A stretch of DNA of 64,000 nucleotides from Nocardioides thalensis (GTDB taxonomy: Bacteria; Actinomycetota; Actinomycetes; Propionibacteriales; Nocardioidaceae): NCBI RefSeq assembly GCF_013410655.1, contig NZ_JACCFP010000001.1, positions 2,503,501 through 2,567,500 of the forward strand, given 5' to 3'. Under the pieces are notes generated by a model. It was given only the letters and a program-made list of their open reading frames with translations, did no database searches and was not told the origin of the DNA. Below, piece after piece: positions 1 through 8,175 of this stretch. The position numbers were made by a program, and so were the translations under genes. How positions within the stretch are numbered: the stretch's first letter is position 1; the number at the start of each line of letters is the position of its first letter.

Positions 1-1
1 C

Positions 2-277
2 TTGGCTCAGCGGTTCAAGGACGTGGTGGGCGTGACGCCGAAGCGGCTCGCCCGCAGCTATCGGTTCACCCTTACCACGCTGGCGATCGACGTCGCTGCG
101 CCGATCGACTGGGGTGAGGTCGCGGCGGACGCGGGCTACTTCGACCAGGCGCACTTCGCCCGCGAGTTCCGCGAGTTCAGTGGTCTCACGCCGACGAGGT
201 ACGTCGAGGTCCGCCGGCGATTCCTGCGCGATCATCCCGAGCACGCCCTGGAGGGCTGGCCGTTGCCGGCCGATTGA
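2..277 (+). CDS. AraC-family transcriptional regulator, C-terminal fragment (cut by window edge)
   Basis: Only the last 91 residues lie in the window; the reading frame is open to base 1, so the true start is upstream. The visible part is the second half of an AraC/XylS DNA-binding domain: a first-helix stretch ending in VVGVTPKRLARSYRF, then a second helix-turn-helix (VAADAGYFDQAHFAREF) and the family-typical SGLTPTRY tail. These regulators usually carry an N-terminal effector domain, which cannot be seen. The next gene starts 63 bases downstream on the same strand with its own strong ribosome site, so the target is not clear. Confidence 0.85.
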   Translation: MAQRFKDVVGVTPKRLARSYRFTLTTLAIDVAAPIDWGEVAADAGYFDQAHFAREFREFSGLTPTRYVEVRRRFLRDHPEHALEGWPLPAD

Positions 278-340
278 TTTCGTACAAGAGAGGCGGCCCA
301 CGCCAGGCCAGACTCGGGGCTCCCGACAGAGGAGGAGCCC

Positions 341-922
341 ATGGGAAGAGTGGTCATGAACGCGTCGGTCTCGGTGGACGGCTTCATCGCCGCCGAGAAC
401 GACGATCCGGGTCCGATCTTCGAGTGGCTGGTCAGCGGTGACGTGCCGCTGGACGACAGTGGGGTGCTCAAGGTGTCCCAGGCCTCGTACGACCACGTCC
501 GGCCGTACTGGGACGAGATCGGGGTGACCATCGCTGGTCGTCACGTCTTCGACATCACCGACGGCTGGGACGGTACGCCGCCGAGCGGCATCGACCACGT
601 GGTCGTGGTGACCCACCGCGGCAGGCCCGCGGGCTGGGAGGCCAGGTCGCAGTTCCACTTCGTCGACGGCATCGAGGCAGCGGTGGACAAGGCGCGGGAG
701 CTCGCGGGCGACCGCGTCGTCGAGGTCGCTGCCGGTGACGTCGGCGGGCAGCTGCTCGCGGCCGGACTCGTCGACGAGGTGCGCATGGACGTCGCGCCGG
801 TCGTGCTCGGCGCCGGCAAGCGCTACTTCGGCTCCGTCGATGCGCAGCACCTGCTGGAGGACCCCGACGTGGTGGTCCAGGGGAACAGGGTGCTCCACCT
901 GCGCTACCGGGTGCGCCGCTGA
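341..922 (+). CDS. Dihydrofolate reductase / RibD C-terminal domain family protein
   Basis: A 193-residue cytoplasmic protein with the RibD_C/DHFR-like fold. It opens with the typical MGRVVMNASVSVDGFIA strand-loop and has a late segment with GQLLAAGLVDEVRMDVAPVVLGAG, the pattern of this family of NADPH-dependent reductase-like proteins. Members are usually about 180-200 residues and most have no known substrate. Start: ATG preceded by GAGGAGG five bases upstream. It follows the AraC fragment on the same strand. True dihydrofolate reductase activity is not implied. Confidence 0.85.
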   Translation: MGRVVMNASVSVDGFIAAENDDPGPIFEWLVSGDVPLDDSGVLKVSQASYDHVRPYWDEIGVTIAGRHVFDITDGWDGTPPSGIDHVVVVTHRGRPAGWEARSQFHFVDGIEAAVDKARELAGDRVVEVAAGDVGGQLLAAGLVDEVRMDVAPVVLGAGKRYFGSVDAQHLLEDPDVVVQGNRVLHLRYRVRR

Positions 923-958
923 CCGATCCGGCCGGATCGCCCGACGTACGCTCGCACG

Positions 959-1330
959 GTGACCGCCACCCGCCCTGAGCTGACGACGGCCACCGTGCTT
1001 GCTGGTCTCGGGATCTTCCAGGCCGCGCTGGCGGCCGGCGCTCCGTGGGGCCGCGCGGCGTACGGCGGCACCCACGACGGGACCTTGCCGCGCCACCTGC
1101 GCATGATCAGTGGCGCGGCCAGCGTCGCTTACGGCACCACCGCGGTCCTCGCAGTGCGCGGCAGTGGTACCCCGGACGTCCGCCGTACGGCCTACACGGC
1201 GCTCAGCGTCTTCATGGGTCTCGGCACGCTGGCCAACGCCGCGTCGCGCTCCCCGGTCGAGCGAGCGATCTGGACGCCGGTGGCCGCGACCGCGACCGTC
1301 AGCGCGTGGCGGGCCCGGCGACACCGCTGA
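959..1330 (+). CDS. Small hypothetical membrane protein
   Basis: A 123-residue protein starting with GTG 36 bases after the DHFR-like gene. Three or four hydrophobic stretches (about residues 10-27, 50-65, 78-95 and 103-117) suggest a small integral membrane protein; the C-terminus is basic (ARRHR). I do not recognise a family with certainty. Its 3' end overlaps the 3' end of the convergent efflux pump gene by 32 bases, and no terminator hairpin is evident between them. Confidence 0.6.
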   Translation: MTATRPELTTATVLAGLGIFQAALAAGAPWGRAAYGGTHDGTLPRHLRMISGAASVAYGTTAVLAVRGSGTPDVRRTAYTALSVFMGLGTLANAASRSPVERAIWTPVAATATVSAWRARRHR

Positions 1331-2756
1331 GCTGCGCGCCCGCCACCTCGTCGGCGGCCGGATGCGGGAACACCCCACGCGGCAGCCACAGGCCGCAGAT
1401 CGCCCCGGCCAGCGAGAGGCCCGCGGTGGTCGCCAGCGCCGGTCCGAAGCCGTCGACGAACGTGTCGGGTGAGGCGTAGCTGCCGGTCGCGGCGAAGACG
1501 GCGACGAGCACGGCGATGCCGAACACACCGCCGAGCTCGCGCAGCATGCTGTTCGCTCCCGCGGCCTTGCCCACCGCTGAGACCGATGCCATCACCGAGC
1601 TCTGCGCGGGCGCCATCGCCATCGACACGCCACAGCCGGCGACGATCAACGGCGGCACCAGGGCGCCGTACGCCACCTCCGGCGAGGCGATCAGCGCGAA
1701 CCAGCCCATGCCCACCGCCTGCATCAGCAGGCCGCCGACCAGGAGCGCCTTGCCGCCGTACTTGTCGGTCAGGGCGCCGGCGACCGGGGCGACGAAGAAG
1801 AGGGTCGCCGTCCACGGGAGCAGCTTGACCCCCGCCTCGAGGGGACCACTCCCCTGGCCGACCTGGAGGAACTGCGCGAGGAAGAAGACCGCCCCGAACA
1901 GGGAGGCGAACATGAAGAAGGTCGCCGCGTTGCCGACCGCGAACAGCCGGTTCCGGAAGAACGGCATCGGGAGCATGGGGTCGCTCGCGCGCAGCTCCCA
2001 GGCGACGAACGCGCCGAGCGCCACCAGACCGAGGACGAGGGATCCAGTCACCTCGACGCTGTCCCAGCCCGCGCCGTTCCCACGGACCAGGGCCCACACC
2101 ACGCCCAGCGAGCCGAGCGTCACCAGGGCGACACCGGCGACGTCGACGCTCGCGTCGTCACCGCGGGACTCGTCGATGCGAGCCCAGACGAACGGGATCG
2201 CGAGGACGCCGATGGGGACGTTCATCCAGAAGATCCACTCCCAGGCGACTCCTCCTGCGATGGCGCCGCCGACGACCGGACCGAGCGCCACCGCGACGCC
2301 GGTGATGCCCTCGAGGATCCCGATGGCTCCGCCACGCTTGTCCGGCGCGTACGCCGCACTCACCAGCGCGAGCGCCAGCGCCAGCACCGCGCCGGCGCCG
2401 ATGCCCTGGACCGCCCGCGCCGCGATCAGGGATGACGCGTCGGGCACCACAGCACACGCGGCGGAGGCGAGCACGAAGAGGCCGAGGCCGAATCCGAAGA
2501 GCCGGCGCCGGCCGAAACGGTCGCCGAGCGCGGCCGCCGGCATCAGCGTCACCGCCAGCGTCAGGTTGTAGGCGTTGACCGTCCACTCGAGCTCGACCAG
2601 CGTCGCGCCGAAATCGGCCTGGATCGTGCTCAGTGCGGTCGAGACGACGAGGGTGTCGAGCGACACCATCAGCGAGGCGATCGACGCGAGGGCGAGCACC
2701 CAGGCTCGACGGCTGGGCGGTGGGTAGGCGGGGGACGTGGACAGAGAGGTGGACAT
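1299..2756 (-). CDS. MFS drug/solute efflux transporter, DHA2 (14-TM, EmrB/QacA-type)
   Basis: A 485-residue major facilitator. The N-terminal half has the DHA2 signature around MVSLDTLVVSTALSTIQ in TM1 and the cytoplasmic loop GDRFGRRRLFGFG between TM2 and TM3; hydrophobicity suggests 14 membrane segments. Role: proton-coupled export of a toxic compound at the plasma membrane. Start chosen at ATG 2756, which has GAAGGAG seven bases upstream and fits the family N-terminus; a longer in-frame reading would overlap the divergent regulator. It is transcribed away from an HxlR regulator across a 93-base gap, a usual efflux-pump/repressor pair. Confidence 0.88.
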   Translation of the reverse strand: MSTSLSTSPAYPPPSRRAWVLALASIASLMVSLDTLVVSTALSTIQADFGATLVELEWTVNAYNLTLAVTLMPAAALGDRFGRRRLFGFGLGLFVLASAACAVVPDASSLIAARAVQGIGAGAVLALALALVSAAYAPDKRGGAIGILEGITGVAVALGPVVGGAIAGGVAWEWIFWMNVPIGVLAIPFVWARIDESRGDDASVDVAGVALVTLGSLGVVWALVRGNGAGWDSVEVTGSLVLGLVALGAFVAWELRASDPMLPMPFFRNRLFAVGNAATFFMFASLFGAVFFLAQFLQVGQGSGPLEAGVKLLPWTATLFFVAPVAGALTDKYGGKALLVGGLLMQAVGMGWFALIASPEVAYGALVPPLIVAGCGVSMAMAPAQSSVMASVSAVGKAAGANSMLRELGGVFGIAVLVAVFAATGSYASPDTFVDGFGPALATTAGLSLAGAICGLWLPRGVFPHPAADEVAGAQLSGVAGPATR

Positions 2757-2849
2757 CAGCACTCCTTCGGTTGGTAGGAAAAACATAGTAGTACCTCCCT
2801 CCGACATACCTGCCCGTTGGATATTTCGAGCGACCGCTAGGATCTGGGC

Positions 2850-3503
2850 ATGGCCACGAAGCGGACGTACGGCGACGGATGCGGCATCGCGCACGCGCTG
2901 GACCTCGTGGGCGAGCGCTGGGCGTTGCTGGTCGTGCGCGAGCTGGTGCTGGGCCCGAAGCGCTTCAGCGACCTGGCCGCAGCGCTCCCCAAGGTGACCC
3001 CGAGCGTGCTGGCGCAGCGACTGCGCGAGCTCGAAGAGATCGGCGTTGTGCGCCGCGACACGCTTCCCCCGCCGGCCGCCTCCCAGGTCTACGAGCTCAC
3101 CCCGTGGGGAGGCCGGCTGGAGGCGGTGCTCATCGCTCTGGGCGAGTGGGGCGCGAGCTCCCCGACGTTGCCCGACGACCTACCCGTCGGACCCGACTCG
3201 GCGATGCTCGCGATGAAGACGCTGTTCAGCCCCCCGGACACGGCGGTCGAGCTCGAGGTAGAGCTGGTCCTGAGCGACCTGCCCTACGCCGTCCGCGTGG
3301 TCGACGGACAGCTCCAGGTCACGCGGGGGCGACCCGCGAGCCCGGCTGCGTCCCTGCGGACGACCTCAGACGGTCTGGAGTCGCTGATGTGGCGGCGCGA
3401 GACGCTGGACGAGGCGCTGGCCAGTGGCACCGCCACCCTCGAGGGAGACCGGTCAGCGGTCGAGGAGCTGCTGGGACAGATCGAGGTTCCCGCGCCGGTC
3501 TAA
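2850..3503 (+). CDS. HxlR-family transcriptional regulator with C-terminal SCP2-like extension
   Basis: A 217-residue protein. Residues about 8-100 form an HxlR/MarR-like winged helix (GCGIAHALDLVGERWALLVV, then KRFSDLAAALPKVTPSVLAQRL). Most HxlR proteins are 100-150 residues; this one has about 100 extra residues that look like an SCP2/sterol-carrier-like small-ligand domain, a known arrangement in actinobacterial HxlR proteins. Divergent from the DHA2 pump, which it probably represses until a ligand binds. Its stop overlaps the convergent oxidase gene by four bases. Confidence 0.85.
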   Translation: MATKRTYGDGCGIAHALDLVGERWALLVVRELVLGPKRFSDLAAALPKVTPSVLAQRLRELEEIGVVRRDTLPPPAASQVYELTPWGGRLEAVLIALGEWGASSPTLPDDLPVGPDSAMLAMKTLFSPPDTAVELEVELVLSDLPYAVRVVDGQLQVTRGRPASPAASLRTTSDGLESLMWRRETLDEALASGTATLEGDRSAVEELLGQIEVPAPV

Positions 3504-4879
3504 GTGCGGCCAGGCGTCTCGGCCCGAAGTGGCGCGGGAGCGTCGTTCACTCCCCGGCGGGCATTGCGCCTGCTGCCGTTGATCCTGTCGTTGAAGCGGT
3601 CGACGGCCCAGATGGTCCGCAGCCCGGCGCGGCCCATCATCACCGGCCGCGGGAACTTGGGCTTCTCCTGCCACAGGGTCTGCAGGTCCTCGTGCCGCTC
3701 CCCGTCGACGATGGCGTCGGCGATGAGCGACCCGACGTACGGCGCCTGGGCCAGCCCGTGCCCGTTGCAGGCGATCGAGTAGTGGATGTTGTCTCCGAGC
3801 TGGCCGGCGATCGGCAGCCACGAGGACGTGATCGCGATCCACCCGCCCCATGCCCGCTCCAGCGCAACATCCGCCAGCGACGGGAACCGCCGGTCGAACG
3901 CGCCTGCCAACTCCTCGACGAGCGACGGATCAGGGGTCTTCGCCGGGAGTGGATAGCTGGGGCCCCGTTCCAACCGGCGCACGCCGAAGACGATCGTGTT
4001 GCGTGGCGTGAGTCGATAGTTCTCCATGATCGCGTGCTGGGTCACCAGGCCCATGCCGCTCGTCCACCCGAGTGCGGCGATGCGCGCGGGGTCGATGGGC
4101 TCGGTCTCCACCTCGATCACGTAGATCGGCACGGAGAGGTGCCGCGGCGTGATGTCCCACTCTCCGGCGAATGCGTTGGTCGCGAGCACCACCCGGTCCG
4201 CCCGCACCCGCCCGTGCGGCGTGGTGACGATGACCTGCCGGCCTTCGCGCACGACGTCGGTGACCTTCGTCTGCTCGAAGACCCTCGCCGCGGACCTGAG
4301 CAGCACGTCACGCATGCCGAGGCTGAACTTGCCCGGGTTCATCCGTCCTCCGACGACCTCGCGCATGCCGCCCACGAACCCGCGCGGGATCCCGAGCTCC
4401 TCGGCCGTGCCCACCTGGACGTTTCCGCCGGCGCGGCTGACGATCTTCGCCACTCGGCGCACGCGCCCCATCTGCCCGCGCGAGACGGCGGCGAACGCGT
4501 TTCCCGTTGCCTCATAGTCGCAATCGATGCCGTGCTTGGCGATGAGCTCCTCGACGTGGTGTGCTGCGTTCTCGGCCAGCCGCATCATCCCGGGCATCTT
4601 CTTGCGGGAGAGCAGGTTGAGAAGCTGCAGGTCCCCGCCTGGCGCACCCGCCAGCTGACCCGCGTTGCGCGAGCTCGACCCGTGTCCGCAGAACTCGGCT
4701 TCGAGTAGCACGACGTCCTGACCGCGCTGCGCGAGTCGCAGGGCGGTGGACATGCCGTTGATGCCGCCGCCGATGACGGCGACCCGGCACGTGAGGTCGC
4801 CGCCCAGCGTGGGCCGGACGTCCGTCGGTGGATCGGCCCATCCGCTGAACGAGAGGTACTCGACCTGGTCGGTCCTCAT
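3500..4879 (-). CDS. FAD-dependent DAO-family oxidoreductase (PuuB-like amine/amino-acid oxidase)
   Basis: A 459-residue flavoprotein of the glycine/D-amino-acid oxidase (DAO) fold. The dinucleotide-binding motif is at residues 33-50 (GxGxxG at G37, G39, G42), followed by SSSRNAGQ, the DAO-family flavin contact also seen in PuuB/YgaF-like oxidases, and a C-terminal NGHGLAQAPYVGSLIAD flavin-binding segment. It probably oxidises the C-N bond of an amine or amino-acid derivative to an imine. Start at ATG 4879 overlaps the upstream stop by ATGA, so it is the last gene of a four-gene operon with two transporter-like proteins. With PuuA-, PuuC- and PuuD-like genes nearby, gamma-glutamyl-amine oxidation is a reasonable guess. 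Confidence 0.8.
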   Translation of the reverse strand: MRTDQVEYLSFSGWADPPTDVRPTLGGDLTCRVAVIGGGINGMSTALRLAQRGQDVVLLEAEFCGHGSSSRNAGQLAGAPGGDLQLLNLLSRKKMPGMMRLAENAAHHVEELIAKHGIDCDYEATGNAFAAVSRGQMGRVRRVAKIVSRAGGNVQVGTAEELGIPRGFVGGMREVVGGRMNPGKFSLGMRDVLLRSAARVFEQTKVTDVVREGRQVIVTTPHGRVRADRVVLATNAFAGEWDITPRHLSVPIYVIEVETEPIDPARIAALGWTSGMGLVTQHAIMENYRLTPRNTIVFGVRRLERGPSYPLPAKTPDPSLVEELAGAFDRRFPSLADVALERAWGGWIAITSSWLPIAGQLGDNIHYSIACNGHGLAQAPYVGSLIADAIVDGERHEDLQTLWQEKPKFPRPVMMGRAGLRTIWAVDRFNDRINGSRRNARRGVNDAPAPLRAETPGRT

Positions 4880-5634
4880 GCCTGCATCACCTTCGGGGCG
4901 GCAGGGGCCGGCTCGACGCCGGTCGCCACGTTGTGGTTGTGGAGGGCGCGGTAGGCGAACAGGTAGGTGAGCAGCTGCAGACCCCACACGGTGAGTGCGG
5001 CGGTGTAGAAGAGCGCGCGGTCCTGGAGGGGATCGACCGAATCAGGCAGCGGGAAGAAGTCGTAGGACAGCGCGATGACCGTCGCCGCGAGGCTGACCGC
5101 CAGCGTTGCGACCGCGACGCGGGTGGCCCCGATGTCCCACAGCCGCTTCACGAAGTACACCAGGAAGACCAGTGTCAGCAGGTTCGCCACCAGGTAGAAC
5201 GTGGCCGGACCCTGGTGGAGGATGAACTCGCCGTCGTCGTCGACGTGATCGCGATACTTGGACTGGGCCAGGAAGAGACCGCTGCCGATCGCCAGGACGA
5301 AGATGCCGATCTCGACGGCGAGGCTCGCCTTGTAGCGGTGCGTCACGGCCATCAGGCCGACCACCAGCAGCAGCGTGATGCCGATCGACCGCGAGAAGGC
5401 GTCGAGGAAGAACGCGAAAGCGTACTGCGGACTGGTCTCGCCACCATGGGGATCATCTGCGAAGCGGAGACCCCAGATCAGGAAGTTCACGCCGGAGGTC
5501 GCGACGATGAACCACTCGATACCGAGCAGGTAGTTGCGGTACTGCTTGATGAATCGCCACCCGGCCCAGTAGCCGCACACGATCATGATCAGGTCGGCGA
5601 CCAGGAAGGTCAGGCCGTAGATATCTTCTTTCAT
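4876..5634 (-). CDS. Multi-pass membrane protein of unknown function
   Basis: A 252-residue protein with about seven hydrophobic segments (roughly residues 7-25, 37-55, 78-96, 107-123, 143-160, 172-190 and 208-226) and a charged loop, YRDHVDDDGEFILHQG, between segments four and five. I do not recognise a characterised family. It lies between an MFS gene and the DAO oxidase in the same operon, four-base-overlapping the latter, so it may serve transport, sensing or electron flow for that pathway. No signal peptide or cofactor motif is visible. Confidence 0.65.
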   Translation of the reverse strand: MKEDIYGLTFLVADLIMIVCGYWAGWRFIKQYRNYLLGIEWFIVATSGVNFLIWGLRFADDPHGGETSPQYAFAFFLDAFSRSIGITLLLVVGLMAVTHRYKASLAVEIGIFVLAIGSGLFLAQSKYRDHVDDDGEFILHQGPATFYLVANLLTLVFLVYFVKRLWDIGATRVAVATLAVSLAATVIALSYDFFPLPDSVDPLQDRALFYTAALTVWGLQLLTYLFAYRALHNHNVATGVEPAPAAPKVMQA

Positions 5635-5676
5635 GTCATTTCCTTTGCATGAGCGACAGGAGTCGCGGCTGGTCCA

Positions 5677-7146
5677 TCAGGCCGCGATGCGGCCGGTACG
5701 ACGGCGGGTGCGGGAGGTCGACACAAAGACGGTCAGCACCACCGCCAGAGCGAGCGCGCCCGAGATCCAGTAACCGACGCCGTACAGGCTCTCGGCGGCA
5801 ACCTCCAGCGTCGTGCCGGGCACGGGGACCAGCGACGCGCTGAGGTCGGCGCTGACGAGGGCGGTGCCGAACGCGAAACCGACGGCAAGGAAGGTACCGG
5901 CCACCCCGGTCGCCATCCCCGCCTTCTCCTCGGGCACCGCCAGCTGCACGACCGTGAAGCCGGCCGCATAGCCGATGCTGCATCCGAGGCCGATGACCGC
6001 GGCGCCCACGAGGTAGTGCCACTCCTGGTCGTGCGCGACGGCGAGCCAGCCCAGTCCAACGGCGCTGATGATCGCCCCGCTCACGAAGACCGGCACCGCG
6101 CGGCCGTTGTTGACCGGTCGGTCGGCGATGGCTCCACCCACGACGAACGTCACCGCGAAGGGCAGCATGAGCCAGCCGGTCTCGAGCGCACTGAGACCCA
6201 GGCCGTAGGAGTCCACCGGCCGCAGCGCCTCCGGGATGATCTGCGCGTAGGTGCTGAGGAGGAGCAGGAAGGCCGAGTTCACGGCCGCGAACAAGGCGAT
6301 GCAGATGCACGAGGCGGTGACGAGAGGGGCCTTCATCAGCGTGAGGTCGAAGACGGCCGTGGACGACCTGCGCTCGACCCGGACCCAGGCGATGCCGCCG
6401 ACCACGCCGAGCACCAGCGGGATCAGCGCGGCGTTGCCCCAGACCAGTCCCTGGGTCAGCGTCAGCAGGATCGCCGCGACCCACGCGATCATCCACATCG
6501 TGCCGAGAACGCCGATGCGGCCCGCCCGCGCGGCGGGCGGCGCGTGCGGGATCAGCAGGTATGAAGCGAAGGTGGTCACGGCACCGATCGCGGTCAGGAC
6601 GACGAAGAAGGTCTGCAGCGACAGGCTCTGCACGATCAGCCCGCCGCCGATCATGCCGGCGACGATGCCGACGCCCGTGCCGATGACCAGGACCGCGACC
6701 GCGACCGTGATCCCACCCTCCCCCAGACCGCGGCGCAGGAACCCGAGGGGAAGCACCTGGGCCGCGCCGCCGAAGCCCATGAGGGAGCAGCCGACCAGCA
6801 AGGCCGGGTAGGAGTCCCCCACCGCGGGCACGAGCGCGCCGACCGTGAGGAACGCCGCCGCCGCGGCGTTCGAGTTCCGGTCGCCGTACAGGTCCGCCAA
6901 GCGGGGCAGGAGGATGAATCCCGCTCCACCGCCCAGGGTCAGCACCGTGTAGAGCCACGTCGTCTCCGCGACCGTGGCGAGGCCGTACTGCGCCTGGATG
7001 ACCGGCAACAGGGGCGGCAGGATGAAGATCACGGCATTGGTCAGGACGACCAGGAGCGCGCCGATCCCGACGAGCACCGCTTTCCTCGACGCGGGGCGAG
7101 CCGTGTCTCTGCGGCCCGACGGGGCCTGCTGGCGAATCTCTGTCAT
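5677..7146 (-). CDS. MFS transporter (DHA2-like, about 14 TM)
   Basis: A 489-residue major facilitator with about 14 predicted membrane segments. The TM2-TM3 loop reads LPRLADLYGDRNS, and the second half contains ADRPVNNGRAVPVF at the repeated loop position. It could import or export the substrate of the neighbouring oxidase; direction cannot be told from sequence. Start at ATG 7146 overlaps the stop of the small upstream membrane protein by ATGA, so the two are translationally coupled; longer in-frame starts would swallow that gene. Confidence 0.82.
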   Translation of the reverse strand: MTEIRQQAPSGRRDTARPASRKAVLVGIGALLVVLTNAVIFILPPLLPVIQAQYGLATVAETTWLYTVLTLGGGAGFILLPRLADLYGDRNSNAAAAAFLTVGALVPAVGDSYPALLVGCSLMGFGGAAQVLPLGFLRRGLGEGGITVAVAVLVIGTGVGIVAGMIGGGLIVQSLSLQTFFVVLTAIGAVTTFASYLLIPHAPPAARAGRIGVLGTMWMIAWVAAILLTLTQGLVWGNAALIPLVLGVVGGIAWVRVERRSSTAVFDLTLMKAPLVTASCICIALFAAVNSAFLLLLSTYAQIIPEALRPVDSYGLGLSALETGWLMLPFAVTFVVGGAIADRPVNNGRAVPVFVSGAIISAVGLGWLAVAHDQEWHYLVGAAVIGLGCSIGYAAGFTVVQLAVPEEKAGMATGVAGTFLAVGFAFGTALVSADLSASLVPVPGTTLEVAAESLYGVGYWISGALALAVVLTVFVSTSRTRRRTGRIAA

Positions 7147-7316
7147 GAGGTTTCCGTTTCCTGTCGTTGCGTTGCCGGTCGCGCGGCGCGGCGCGGCATT
7201 CCGTGGGACGAGAAGAGGTCGAAGACCGCGCCGACCAGCGCGACAGCGAGCGGGATCCAGAGCGGCGTGAGCATGAACGCGAGGAGCGGGAGACACGTAG
7301 CGAGTCCTTCTGACAT
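7143..7316 (-). CDS. 57-residue single-span membrane protein preceding the MFS gene
   Basis: A very small protein with one long hydrophobic stretch (about residues 5-35, containing LLAFMLTPLWIPLAVALVGAVF) followed by a polar, basic C-terminus. The ATG at 7316 was chosen because the sequence upstream reads into the control region and GAGG lies just before it. The stop overlaps the MFS start by ATGA, so the protein is produced with the transporter and may be an accessory subunit. No known family recognised. Confidence 0.6.
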   Translation of the reverse strand: MSEGLATCLPLLAFMLTPLWIPLAVALVGAVFDLFSSHGMPRRAARPATQRQETETS

Positions 7317-7391
7317 GGCGCGAGCTCCTCCTCCTTCTCGGCGACTCCGTGTGATCCGGCTCATACGCTATGTCGAAGTTGGTCACGCGAT

Positions 7392-7421
7392 CAAGATGTT
7401 TGACCAAGATGTTTGACCAAG
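7392..7421. repeat. 13-base tandem repeat in the tetR/MFS-operon control region
   Basis: The unit CAAGATGTTTGAC occurs at 7392-7404 and again at 7405-7417, followed by CAAG, giving 2.3 exact copies. It lies in the 199-base divergent gap between the small membrane protein gene and the TetR gene. Exact short tandem copies in such a place suggest a regulator binding array; which protein binds is unknown. Confidence 0.6.
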
Positions 7422-7465
7422 TTTTCTCGATCCCCGCTCGACAGGGGTCCCTGCTAGGCTGCGTC

Positions 7466-7493
7466 TGACTAAATCAAGCGCCCAACTGGCGCT
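7466..7493. promoter_or_regulatory. Candidate TetR operator: TGACTAA half-site plus AGCGCC/GGCGCT inverted repeat
   Basis: TGACTAA is at 7466-7472, followed by an inverted repeat AGCGCC (7477-7482) and GGCGCT (7488-7493) with a five-base spacer, 22 bases before the TetR start codon. The TGACTAA half-site recurs, as inverted pairs, in the control region at 15958-16120. Autoregulation by the adjacent TetR is an inference from position. Confidence 0.45.
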
Positions 7494-7515
7494 CGCCCAC
7501 TTGCCTGGAGGTCTG

Positions 7516-8151
7516 ATGACACGGGTCCCCGTCGCCCAACGACGCCGCGACTTCATCGCTGCGGCCGTCGAGGTGATCGCCGCCCACGGGATCGACGGCG
7601 CGACCACACGCCGGATCGCCGAGCAGGCCAAGGCGAACGTGGCGATGCTGCACTATTGCTACGACTCGAAAGAGGACCTCTTCGCAGATGTCTACGAGTT
7701 CGTGACCGGCAAGTACCGCGAGGTCATCGAGGGCAACGACCCGCACACCACGCTGCCGGAGGCGGCTCAGGGGATCCTGCGCGGCGTCATGGAGTGCTAC
7801 CTCGACTCGCCCAGCTTCACGGCTGCGACCTTCGAGCTCGTGAGCTGGGCGCGACGACAGCACGGCGGTCGTGGCATCGCCGTCTACGACCAGGCGTTCG
7901 ACGCGCTGCGCAAGGCGCTTCAAGAGGCGGCAGCGGCCGACCCTGTCGCGCCTGAAGTCATCGACGAGGTCGCCTACGTCGTGGCGACGCTCGCCGACGG
8001 GTTCGCGGTCAACTGGCTCACCTACGGCGACACCACGGTGGCCCGCGGACAGATGGAGATCAACAGCTCCGTGCTCGACGCCTGGCTCGCGCGCCGAGTC
8101 GCAGCCACCAAGGCCAAGCCCGCACGGCGCGCACGCACGTCCCGGGCCTGA
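7516..8151 (+). CDS. TetR/AcrR-family transcriptional regulator
   Basis: A 211-residue regulator. The N-terminal helix-turn-helix spans about residues 25-55 (TTRRIAEQAKANVAMLHYCY) and is followed by the usual TetR effector-binding helices. Start chosen at ATG 7516, which has GGAGG four bases upstream; an in-frame TTG at 7501 is possible but has no better signal. Divergent from the transporter/oxidase operon (7316-3500), which it probably controls, and possibly from the operons at 15922 and 16137 as well, given a shared half-site. Confidence 0.88.
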   Translation: MTRVPVAQRRRDFIAAAVEVIAAHGIDGATTRRIAEQAKANVAMLHYCYDSKEDLFADVYEFVTGKYREVIEGNDPHTTLPEAAQGILRGVMECYLDSPSFTAATFELVSWARRQHGGRGIAVYDQAFDALRKALQEAAAADPVAPEVIDEVAYVVATLADGFAVNWLTYGDTTVARGQMEINSSVLDAWLARRVAATKAKPARRARTSRA

Positions 8152-8175
8152 TCGTCGGCCGCGACCCGAGTGCGG

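Noticed and set aside
2879..4708. A 609-residue open frame on the plus strand
   Set aside because: Runs through the HxlR gene in another frame and antisense to the DAO oxidase; composition is that of a shadow.
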